DNA of 64,000 nucleotides from Bacteroidota bacterium. GTDB lineage: Bacteria > Bacteroidota > Bacteroidia > Chitinophagales > Chitinophagaceae. This document shows, piece by piece, positions 25,302 to 32,488 of the stretch; positions within the stretch are counted from its first letter, which is position 1; each line of letters begins with the position of its first letter. The notes beneath the pieces were generated by a model that saw only the letters and a program-made list of their open reading frames with translations, was not told the origin of the DNA and did not search any database. The stretch covers positions 144,044-208,043 of the forward strand of contig JAEZGI010000039.1 of assembly GCA_023416995.1 (NCBI GenBank). The letters run 5' to 3'. Position numbers and translations under genes: made by a program.

Positions 25302-26339
25302 ATGATGAGTGATACCCTTACCGCCCCCCCGCTAACCGCCAAAGATTTTACTACCGACCAGGAAGTTCGCTGGTGCCCGGGTTGTGGCGACTATTCAATT
25401 CTGGCGCAGGTCCAGAAAGTTATGCCGACCATCGGTGTTCCAAAGGAAAATATTGTCATCATCTCAGGAATAGGCTGCAGCTCGCGGTTTCCATATTACA
25501 TGAACACCTATGGCATGCATTCTATCCACGGCCGCGCAACCGCAATTGCTTCAGGTTTGAAAGCAACCCGGCCCGAGCTCAGCGTCTGGATCGTAACAGG
25601 CGATGGAGATAGCCTCTCCATTGGTGGAAACCACACCATTCACCTCCTTCGCCGCAACTTTGACGTGAATGTCCTGATGTTCAACAACCAGATTTATGGA
25701 TTGACCAAAGGACAGTATTCGCCTACTTCTGAAAAAAACAAGGTCACCAAATCAACTCCGTTCGGAAGTCTTGACCACCCCTTTAATCCACTTGCCCTTG
25801 CAATGGGTGCCGATGCCACCTTTATTGCGCGGAGCATGGATCGCGATCCCAAACACCTGCAGGAGATGCTGAAAAGAAGTCATGCACATCATGGAGCATC
25901 ATTTCTTGAGATCTATCAGAATTGTAACATCTTCAATGATGGGGCGTTTGAGATATTCACCGAGAAATCAAGCAAACCCCAGGAAGTTTTATTCATGGAC
26001 CAGGGTCGGCCGCTGATTTTTGGTGCAAACCAGGAAAAAGGTATTCGTCTTGATGGTTTCAAGCCGGTTGTAGTGAATCTGAACGAAGGGTTTAGTGCCG
26101 ATGATTTGTGGGTGCACGACGAACAGGATTTTTACAAAGCGCAGATTCTTGTCCGCATGTTCGATGATCCAAGAATAGAAGGTCATTTGCCAAGACCATT
26201 TGGCGTTTTTTATAAAGGCGATCGTCCTTGTTATGAAGACACTCTCAATCTGCAGATCGAAGAAGTGATTTCTTCAAAAGGAACACCTGACCTTGATAAA
26301 TTGCTGCGGGGCCGTGAGACCTGGGAAATCCTTGCTTAG
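25302..26339 (+). CDS. korB: 2-oxoacid:ferredoxin oxidoreductase, beta subunit
   Basis: 345 residues, the thiamine-diphosphate subunit of a 2-oxoglutarate (or other 2-oxoacid):ferredoxin oxidoreductase. Cys residues for an iron-sulfur cluster are in RWCPGCGDYSI (about 24-34) and GIGCSSRFP; the ThDP motif is GDGDSLSIGGNHTIHLLRRN with FNNQIYGLTKGQ following. The C-terminal part is normal. The alpha subunit (korA) is usually next to it, but neither flank encodes one here. ATG 25302 is followed directly by another ATG at 25305. Confidence 0.9.
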   Translation: MMSDTLTAPPLTAKDFTTDQEVRWCPGCGDYSILAQVQKVMPTIGVPKENIVIISGIGCSSRFPYYMNTYGMHSIHGRATAIASGLKATRPELSVWIVTGDGDSLSIGGNHTIHLLRRNFDVNVLMFNNQIYGLTKGQYSPTSEKNKVTKSTPFGSLDHPFNPLALAMGADATFIARSMDRDPKHLQEMLKRSHAHHGASFLEIYQNCNIFNDGAFEIFTEKSSKPQEVLFMDQGRPLIFGANQEKGIRLDGFKPVVVNLNEGFSADDLWVHDEQDFYKAQILVRMFDDPRIEGHLPRPFGVFYKGDRPCYEDTLNLQIEEVISSKGTPDLDKLLRGRETWEILA

Positions 26340-27067
26340 ACTAAGTCCGGGCCACAGAACAAACCGCATAAATTAACGCTTTTTAGCTGACTAACGGCCA
26401 GCTATATCCGAAAAAAAAATGCCAGCGATGGACATCGCCGGCCTGTGCTTACCTCTGAAACCACAAAAAGAAAGAAGGTTGAGGGTAGTAAAGAAACTTC
26501 CAGACGGGTTTTTCGGATGTAATATGATAAGCGCACTCTCATGTATTCACACTTCGAACGCAAATAATCAAAACCTGATCGCCACTAACGGCAATGCATG
26601 GTCTAACCTGTCACAATAGATCAACAGAAATCAGTTAACGGGGGGTACAAACGTTGAGGAATTCAAGGGGTGGGGATCATCAGAAATAATTACAGAAAGA
26701 TTGAACCATCTGAAATCAGATCTGCAAAAAAATTGAAAGGAACTTGGATGGTCGGGATAATAGAGAGATTGGATTAAGAGGCTGGAGACACCTGTTTAGG
26801 TAAGTGTCGTATCAAATGAGCCGGGGTAAAAGTAAATACAGTTTTTTAAAAAATCAATAATTTTTTTTCAAATCTGCAATTATTCCTTCTTTTCATCGCA
26901 TACTTAACGCAAATCAAGCAACTGTTGATTACTAACGGCTTAGAACACCTCATTTATAATTACTTTCATCAATGTGATGTAAGCGAAAATTATACAGCGG
27001 CTAATTGTATACAACAGGTATCCATAACCGCAATCGGAGTATTTTTTGTGAGAAAACGATGCTGATT
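26340..27067. other. 728-bp gene-free intergenic stretch
   Basis: Stops are frequent in all frames and no protein of known type is visible. The left end has a minus-strand terminator (26411-26442). The nonamer ACTAACGGC occurs three times (26390, 26584, 26931). 26640-26830 is purine-rich on the plus strand. It may be a long 3' UTR of the minus-strand cupin gene, an unannotated RNA, or decayed DNA. Confidence 0.6.
26411..26442 (-). terminator. Minus-strand Rho-independent terminator
   Basis: Read on the minus strand: GCCGGCGATG, loop TC, CATCGCTGGC (10 bp with one G-T wobble) then nine T. On the plus strand the wobble becomes a mismatch and no T run follows, so the strand is clear. The nearest minus-strand gene ends 626 bp away. 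Confidence 0.82.
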
Positions 27068-27952
27068 TTACTGGAGGCTCGACAATTCTTTTTCTGCAGC
27101 TTTGAAAATCTTTTCCTTTTTGTAATCGTACCACCATTTTGGAGCGGTCTTTTTCATAAGGGTATCAATGTGTCGCATCCCGATCAGGTTCCATGCGCCG
27201 TGTAACTTTCCACCAATGGTGCTTTGAAGTGCGCGTAAACTCATCGCAAATCCGCTGTCGAGGTATTCCATATGGTGCCAGTAACCTGCGGGCATAAACA
27301 AGGTATCGCCATGCTCAAGGATCACCTCATACCCACGTGCATATTTTAGTGCGGGGAACTGCTCATAGTCTGGTTTTCCTTTCTGTTGATCGTAATTAGA
27401 AAAATCAGCAAGGCTCATCACTTCAAAAGGTTTGCGATACAGCTTGCGTTGTTCAGAATAAGGAAACAACAATACTTTTTTACGCCCGGTGAACTGCGTA
27501 TGCAGGATATGGGAAAGATCCATATCAAAATGCATATGCGTGATGCTGCTGGCACCACCCACAAACAACATTGGGTACTTTTTCACAAAGCCTTTCATAA
27601 ACTCGTCCGGCCAGTTAAAATCCTGCGTGAGCTGTGGGGCGTGATCAAATATGTTGAAAAGGAAAATCCGCCAGCCAGCCGGTCCCTGGCTGATCATATC
27701 AATATATTCACCAAAGGTCTTATAATCATCCGCTGCATTAACAGGGGTATAAGCATCACTTTTTATATTGTTGTATAATGCTACCCGTTTATCACCGACA
27801 ATGGACTTGAAATAATCCCAGTTCCACTTATTGTATGCCGGCCATTGTTTGGCAAGGTCCTTTATCACAAGCGGCTTCATCGGTTTGTAATATTGCTGCT
27901 GAAAATCCGCTGCACTTATTGTCCCTACTGTATCAACAGGTTGTAGATGCAT
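27068..27952 (-). CDS. Cupin-like (JmjC-type) protein
   Basis: 294 residues resembling the cupin_8/JmjC group of Fe(II)/2-oxoglutarate-dependent oxygenases. The metal-binding pattern HxD...H is visible: HMHFDMDLSH near 140 and the distal His in MPAGYWHHMEYL. TQFTGRKKVLLFPYSE fits the co-substrate Lys region. The N-terminus (VDTVGTISAADFQQQYYKPMKPLVI) is typical of bacterial hydroxylase-like family members. The target could be a protein side chain; none can be named. Leader only about 7 nt by the -7 box. Confidence 0.85.
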   Translation of the reverse strand: MHLQPVDTVGTISAADFQQQYYKPMKPLVIKDLAKQWPAYNKWNWDYFKSIVGDKRVALYNNIKSDAYTPVNAADDYKTFGEYIDMISQGPAGWRIFLFNIFDHAPQLTQDFNWPDEFMKGFVKKYPMLFVGGASSITHMHFDMDLSHILHTQFTGRKKVLLFPYSEQRKLYRKPFEVMSLADFSNYDQQKGKPDYEQFPALKYARGYEVILEHGDTLFMPAGYWHHMEYLDSGFAMSLRALQSTIGGKLHGAWNLIGMRHIDTLMKKTAPKWWYDYKKEKIFKAAEKELSSLQ

Positions 27953-27965
27953 AATTCTATTTTGG

Positions 27966-27973
27966 CAAATTTA
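27966..27973 (-). promoter_or_regulatory. Candidate -7 box of the cupin gene
   Basis: On the minus strand TAAATTTG, matching TAnnTTTG, ends 13 bp before the ATG at 27952. No clear -33. Confidence 0.55.
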
Positions 27974-28087
27974 ATATTAAATTCATGTCACCCGTGCCCT
28001 TGCCTGGCAATTATATCAGCATTTTGACATTTGTTTTACAGCAGGCACAATTTTTACCACATACATCAAACCAGCAAACCTGATTAT

Positions 28088-28699
28088 ATGTTACTGAACC
28101 TCCATCCTGAAAATCCACAGCCGCGCAACATCAAGACAATTGTCGAAACGCTGCGCAAAGGTGGCATCATCATTTATCCTACTGATACCATTTATGGTTT
28201 GGGATGTGATATTTTCCAGCCAGGGGCGATCGAAAAGATCTGTCGCATAAAAGGTGTTGATCCCCTCAAGGCGCAGCTTTCATTTGTTTGTTACGACCTC
28301 AGTGATATGAGCCAGTACACCCGCAGTCTTTCTACGCCTCTGTACCGGATGATTAAAAGCTATCTGCCCGGTCCTTACACATTTATTCTGCCTGCGAGCA
28401 AGGAGGTACCTAAACTGCTGAAAAGCAAAAAGAATACGGTTGGTCTGCGGATCCCTGATAATATTATAGCGCGGTCAATAGTTAAAGAACTGGGGCATCC
28501 TATCCTAAGCGCCTCATTACCCGGCGAAATGGTGGAAGAATATACGGACCCTGAGTTGATCCACGCCAATTTTCACAAGCTGGTGGATATCGTTGCGGAT
28601 GGCGGTATTGGAGGCACAGTTCCATCCACCATTGTTGATTGTACTGGCGACGAACCGGTGGTAACGCGGGCCGGGCTCGGCGAATGGAACGCAGATTAA
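28088..28699 (+). CDS. YrdC/Sua5-type L-threonylcarbamoyladenylate synthase
   Basis: About 203 residues from ATG 28088 (MLLNLHPENPQP); an upstream in-frame start at 28031 would add a segment unlike the family. It makes threonylcarbamoyl-AMP from Thr, bicarbonate and ATP for the t6A37 modification of ANN-decoding tRNAs. Visible are GGIIIYPTDTIYGLGCD, IKGVDPLKAQLSFVC and GLRIPDN, all lining the YrdC pocket. Short YrdC/TsaC type without the Sua5 domain. YciO paralogues look similar, so the function is likely but not certain. Confidence 0.82.
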   Translation: MLLNLHPENPQPRNIKTIVETLRKGGIIIYPTDTIYGLGCDIFQPGAIEKICRIKGVDPLKAQLSFVCYDLSDMSQYTRSLSTPLYRMIKSYLPGPYTFILPASKEVPKLLKSKKNTVGLRIPDNIIARSIVKELGHPILSASLPGEMVEEYTDPELIHANFHKLVDIVADGGIGGTVPSTIVDCTGDEPVVTRAGLGEWNAD

Positions 28700-28707
28700 T
28701 ATATTTG
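28700..28707 (+). promoter_or_regulatory. Candidate -7 box of the GNAT gene
   Basis: TATATTTG matches TAnnTTTG, 14 bp before the ATG at 28722. It overlaps the tail of the preceding gene region, so the GNAT gene may have its own start as well as read-through. Confidence 0.5.
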
Positions 28708-28721
28708 TTCCAAATTACAGG

Positions 28722-29324
28722 ATGGAATCACCTTACGACAAATTTTTCGGCGATGGTTTCCAGTTGGAGACCAACCGGGTAATCATGCGACTGATGAACC
28801 GTGAAGATACAGAAGCCTTGCGTGCGCTAACACAAGATCCGGATACATGGACCTGGTTCAACGCTGATTTATCACTGCCGGGAGAGTTGGAAAAGTGGAT
28901 GGAAGAAGCATTTGCAGAGCGCCGCAATAAGGTCCGTATGCCAATGGTGGTTATAGATAAAGATACCGGTAAGATAGGGGGCTGCACCAGCTACGGCAAT
29001 ATCTCATTTGAACATAGCCGGATTGAAATCGGATGGACCTGGCTCGGACCGGGTTACCTGGGAATGGGCGTAAACAAACAGGCAAAATTTGCTTTATTGA
29101 GCTATGCTTTCGAGGCGCTGAAGATGCAAAGAGTAGAAATCAAAACCGATGTACTGAACGAACGTTCGCGGGCAGCCATACTGAAAATTGGTATGATACC
29201 CGAGGGGATATTACGCAGTCATATGGTAATGCATGGAAATCGCCGGCGCGATACAATGTATTTTAGTATTCTGCGGTCGGAATGGCCCGAGAGAAGGAAG
29301 AGTTTTTTTAGTGAAATGATATAA
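28722..29324 (+). CDS. GNAT family N-acetyltransferase (RimJ/RimL-like)
   Basis: 200 residues with the RimJ/RimL-type GNAT layout: an N-terminal ETNRVIMRLMNREDTEAL strand-helix, IGGCTSYGNISFEHSRIEIGWTWL in the core and the acetyl-CoA stretch around GYLGMGVNKQAKFALLSYAF, then DVLNERSRAAILKIGM. Acceptors of this subgroup include protein N-termini and small amines; none can be assigned. It lies 22 bp after the YrdC gene. Confidence 0.85.
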   Translation: MESPYDKFFGDGFQLETNRVIMRLMNREDTEALRALTQDPDTWTWFNADLSLPGELEKWMEEAFAERRNKVRMPMVVIDKDTGKIGGCTSYGNISFEHSRIEIGWTWLGPGYLGMGVNKQAKFALLSYAFEALKMQRVEIKTDVLNERSRAAILKIGMIPEGILRSHMVMHGNRRRDTMYFSILRSEWPERRKSFFSEMI

Positions 29325-29327
29325 AAT

Positions 29328-29355
29328 GGAAAGGTCCCGCAAGCGGAACCTTTCC
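29328..29355. terminator. Bidirectional terminator-like hairpin
   Basis: GGAAAGGTCCCGC / GCGGAACCTTTCC, 13-bp arms with one mismatch or wobble, between two convergent genes. T runs are weak on both sides, so efficiency is uncertain. Confidence 0.6.
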
Positions 29356-29380
29356 CCATCATCATAATCTACACCAATCA

Positions 29381-29689
29381 TCAATCAAACCGTCTTAGCT
29401 TTTTGTGGTTATAACCATAAGCGCGGTTATACTTTTCTCTATCGTGTCGTCCATAAGTTTTGCGATCATGGCGGTAATGATTATGCCGTTTTTTCTGGAA
29501 CTCATGTTTACGGTACTCCCTGCTCCGGGCTATCTTTTGGCGATCCTGTCTGGACAACTTGCCATCTCTGAACTGTTTGTTCGCCCTTTCTTTCTTGAAA
29601 TGTTTTCTCTCTCTTACGGTCTGGGCATCAGCACTACTTACCGCAAGGGTTATCAGTAAACTGAGCGCGAGGATAATTTTACTTTTCAT
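29381..29689 (-). CDS. Small secreted highly basic protein
   Basis: 102 residues. A clear signal peptide (cleavage after ADA at about 22) precedes a mature chain of about 80 residues made largely of Lys, Arg, His and Tyr with no hydrophobic core, for example KKRHNHYRHDRKTYGRHDRE. It is probably unfolded alone and could bind nucleic acid, LPS or metal. No family recognised. Monocistronic, facing the GNAT gene. Confidence 0.65.
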   Translation of the reverse strand: MKSKIILALSLLITLAVSSADAQTVRERKHFKKERANKQFRDGKLSRQDRQKIARSREYRKHEFQKKRHNHYRHDRKTYGRHDREKYNRAYGYNHKKLRRFD

Positions 29690-29770
29690 GGTTCGCCTTT
29701 TTAATTGATTACTTATACATATAGGAAGGCACGGCGAACCAGTAGTTTAACCGCTAACAAAACATTAACC

Positions 29771-30364
29771 TTACAGATCCGTGCTGATATTTACGCAGGA
29801 GAAGGAACGGCGATGATAAAGGCAGAGACCGTGGGTGTCTATGGCCTCCCGGTGCGCGCGGGTAGCATAACCCTTATTAGAGTTCCATTTATAAATCGGA
29901 TGTTCTTCGTGCAAACGAAGCATATACTCGTCGCGATAAGTTTTTGCCAGTATACTGGCTGCTGCTATAGAGGCATAAATGCCATCGCCCTGTACAATGC
30001 AGGCATGTGGAGTAGTACGGTACGGTGTAAACCGGTTCCCGTCAATGATAAGGAAGCCGGGTTGGTTTTTTAACTGGTCAAGTGCGAGATGCATGGCCTT
30101 GAATGAGGCCTTCAGAATATTGATCCGGTCAATTTCGTCATGATCAACACGGGCAACAGCATAACTTACTGCATGCTGTTCGATATAGCTTCTCAGCGTC
30201 GTGCGGTCCTCTTCCTTAACCTGCTTTGAATCATTTAGTAAAGGATGGTAAAAATCGGGGGGTAAAACAACTGCAGCGGCAAAAACGGGTCCTGCCAGAC
30301 AACCTCTTCCAGCCTCATCGCAACCTGCCTCTAAATAATCATATTGATGATAAACCTGTAACAC
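29771..30364 (-). CDS. rnhB: Ribonuclease HII
   Basis: 197 residues, the normal length. It removes ribonucleotides misincorporated into DNA. Catalytic acidic residues are in AGCDEAGRGCLAGP (about 12-25) and LIIDGNRF (about 107); ILAKTYRDEYM with the final acidic residue follows. The frame begins with GTG at 30364 (MLQVYHQ), which fits homologue N-termini, since no ATG lies before the catalytic motif. A minus-strand -7 box TACTTTTG sits 20 bp upstream. Confidence 0.92.
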   Translation of the reverse strand: MLQVYHQYDYLEAGCDEAGRGCLAGPVFAAAVVLPPDFYHPLLNDSKQVKEEDRTTLRSYIEQHAVSYAVARVDHDEIDRINILKASFKAMHLALDQLKNQPGFLIIDGNRFTPYRTTPHACIVQGDGIYASIAAASILAKTYRDEYMLRLHEEHPIYKWNSNKGYATRAHREAIDTHGLCLYHRRSFSCVNISTDL

Positions 30365-30383
30365 TGATTCCGCTTTACGTGGT

Positions 30384-30391
30384 CAAAAGTA
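30384..30391 (-). promoter_or_regulatory. Candidate -7 box of rnhB
   Basis: TACTTTTG on the minus strand matches TAnnTTTG and supports the GTG start at 30364 by predicting a leader of roughly 12 nt. Confidence 0.55.
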
Positions 30392-30479
30392 ACGCAACCT
30401 GCCTTATTGGACTTATTTTTACAGCCATGTATGCACATTAAATTTTTCCACAAACAGGTGGATAAAGCAAAATGAACTT

Positions 30480-31265
30480 ATGCCCGGATATTTAATTGCG
30501 GTTTTCATCGGGATATTATTGGGCCTCGTTGGCGGCGGCGGCTCCATACTTACAGTGCCGGTGCTTGTTTATGTGTTTGATGTCCATCCACTTGACGCGA
30601 CAACTTATTCCTTATTTATTGTCGGATTCACAAGCCTGGTGGGCGGTGCGAAAGCGTATACAAAAAAGCTGATAGATTTTTCTGCCGTTGCTTTATTCGG
30701 CATTCCATCAATTCTGACCATCTTTATTGCGCGGCATTATATACTGCCGGCAATCCCGGAACATATATTCAATATTGGTTCACTCGCTATAACAAAAGGA
30801 CTTTTGTTGATGGTGGTTTTTGCGATATTGATGTTTGTTGCTGCCCTGTCGATGATAAAAAAAGATCCGCATCACGAGCCGGCCGACACAACCCGGCACC
30901 AGGAGCCTAATCTTACGCTTATCGTTCCCGGTTTGCTGATAGGGCTGGTAACCGGTTTGCTTGGCGCAGGCGGCGGTTTTCTTATCATACCCGCCCTGGT
31001 GCTCATTGTAGGGTTACCAATGAAAACGGCAGTAGGTACTTCGCTTATGATAGTTGCTATTAATTCCATCTTTGGTTTTGTGTTTAGTATCGGGCAGCAC
31101 CAGCTTAACTGGCCTTTATTGCTAATCTTTACATCGCTGGCCATTGCAGGCATTTTTATAGGTAGCCGGCTGAGCGATTACCTGCGCGGTGAAACACTAA
31201 AACAGGCCTTCGGATGGTTTGTATTGTTAATGGGTATCTATATACTCGTAAAGGAGTTATCTTAA
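30480..31265 (+). CDS. TauE/SafE family sulfite/organosulfur permease
   Basis: 261 residues with eight predicted helices and the two internally repeated glycine-rich signatures, GLVGGGGSILTVPVL near residue 13 and GLLGAGGGFLIIPALVL near 160. Members export sulfite, sulfoacetate or related anions, but the substrate cannot be told; no sulfur genes are nearby. It stands alone between rnhB (divergent) and ctaA. Confidence 0.88.
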   Translation: MPGYLIAVFIGILLGLVGGGGSILTVPVLVYVFDVHPLDATTYSLFIVGFTSLVGGAKAYTKKLIDFSAVALFGIPSILTIFIARHYILPAIPEHIFNIGSLAITKGLLLMVVFAILMFVAALSMIKKDPHHEPADTTRHQEPNLTLIVPGLLIGLVTGLLGAGGGFLIIPALVLIVGLPMKTAVGTSLMIVAINSIFGFVFSIGQHQLNWPLLLIFTSLAIAGIFIGSRLSDYLRGETLKQAFGWFVLLMGIYILVKELS

Positions 31266-31313
31266 CCAGGGTTTAATATGACGGTCGTCAGACATTGACA
31301 ATCTTTTCCGGCT

Positions 31314-31321
31314 TACCTTTG
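31314..31321 (+). promoter_or_regulatory. Candidate -7 box of ctaA
   Basis: TACCTTTG matches TAnnTTTG and ends 8 bp before the ATG, so the message would be leaderless or nearly so. A TTG about 16 bp upstream may act as -33. Confidence 0.6.
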
Positions 31322-31329
31322 CACACGCA

Positions 31330-32412
31330 ATGCAAACAAGTCCACATCATGCGTCAAAAAAGGCAGTCGCTACCTGGATATATATCGGTGTAGTTATGCT
31401 GTTGATCCAGGTAATCCTGGGCGGTATTACCCGACTTACCGGGTCCGGTCTATCAATCACGGAATGGAATGTTGTAACAGGAACCCTGCCGCCATTGAAT
31501 GCTGCAGACTGGTTAATTGAATTTCAGAAATACCAGGCAACACCGCAGTACCGTTTGCTTAATATGGATTTCACCCTTGATGATTTTAAGTTTATTTTTT
31601 TCTGGGAATGGTTTCATCGTTTCTGGGCAAGATTAATAGGGGTTGTATTTGTTGTAGGTTTTATTTACCTGGTAGCAAAAAAGTATCTGAACAGGGACAT
31701 GCAGCGCCCGCTTATCATCTTATTTCTTTTAGGCGCGCTGCAGGGAGCAGTTGGCTGGATCATGGTTGCCAGCGGTCTCACCGGCGACGCTTTGTATGTA
31801 AAACCTACAAAACTGGCGATGCACTTCGTGTTTGCCATGGTGCTCATCGCATATGCTTTCTGGTTTGCGTTACAATTATCAGTTCCTGAACGAGCCCGAT
31901 TACATAGCCCCGGTGTGAAACGAAATGTGTTGATCACATTGGTTAACCTGTTTTTTCAACTCATTTACGGCGCCCTTATGGCAGGACACAAAGCCGCTAC
32001 CGCCGCACCCACCTGGCCCGATATCAACGGAAGTTATATACCCGACGGACTTTTCAGGGAAACACCGTTCATGCTCAACTTTATCGACAACACCATCACG
32101 GTACATTTTGTACACCGCAATCTCGCATACCTGTTGTTGATTGCTGTAATACTGCTCACCATCCAGTTATTTCGGATTAAATCAAAAACCAGGTTGTTTT
32201 CACGGGCTGCAATAATGCCCCTGATTCTGGTAATCGTACAGGTGCTGCTGGGTGTGATTTCAGTATTGGTCAGCCCTAAAATCATACCCGGAAGGTGGGG
32301 CATGTTTGAGTGGATGGCACAGTTACACCAGGTAACCGGAATGTTACTGATGTTAAGCATTGTAAGTTTATGGTATCTCACCGCAGGTAAAACTTTTAAG
32401 GCAGCGGCATAA
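31330..32412 (+). CDS. ctaA: Heme A synthase
   Basis: 360 residues with eight predicted helices, CtaA/COX15 family. It oxidises the C8 methyl of heme O to a formyl group, giving heme A for the oxidase of the first operon. Four conserved His-containing helices are visible (EWFHRFWARL, LAMHFVFAM, VHFVHRNLAYL, QLHQVTGML), the ligands of the two heme sites, and GGITRLTGSGLSITEWN lies in the first loop. Located far from ctaB; probably transcribed alone from the close -7 box. Confidence 0.93.
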   Translation: MQTSPHHASKKAVATWIYIGVVMLLIQVILGGITRLTGSGLSITEWNVVTGTLPPLNAADWLIEFQKYQATPQYRLLNMDFTLDDFKFIFFWEWFHRFWARLIGVVFVVGFIYLVAKKYLNRDMQRPLIILFLLGALQGAVGWIMVASGLTGDALYVKPTKLAMHFVFAMVLIAYAFWFALQLSVPERARLHSPGVKRNVLITLVNLFFQLIYGALMAGHKAATAAPTWPDINGSYIPDGLFRETPFMLNFIDNTITVHFVHRNLAYLLLIAVILLTIQLFRIKSKTRLFSRAAIMPLILVIVQVLLGVISVLVSPKIIPGRWGMFEWMAQLHQVTGMLLMLSIVSLWYLTAGKTFKAAA

Positions 32413-32488
32413 TCGGACACTCGTATTTTCGTTTACTTTATTGTACATTAACGGCGAAGTAGCTTTTCCGCGCTTAACCCTTTATACA

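Noticed and set aside
26343..26352. AAGTCCGGGC followed by ACAGAAC, resembling the conserved 5' P4 region of RNase P RNA
   Set aside because: The preceding GAGGA is absent, the stretch begins right at the korB stop and no other RNase P conserved regions follow on either strand in the next 400 bp.
26620..26736. Short open frame reading GGTNVEEFKGWGSSEIIT and onward, possibly a gene remnant
   Set aside because: Only about 38 codons between stops in purine-rich DNA, no start codon, not recognised as any protein; the composition alone explains the Glu/Lys/Gly content.
32441..32488. TTG-initiated N-terminal extension of the patatin gene
   Set aside because: It adds 16 residues of ordinary composition before a typical ATG; the hydrophobic N-terminus begins after ATG 32489.
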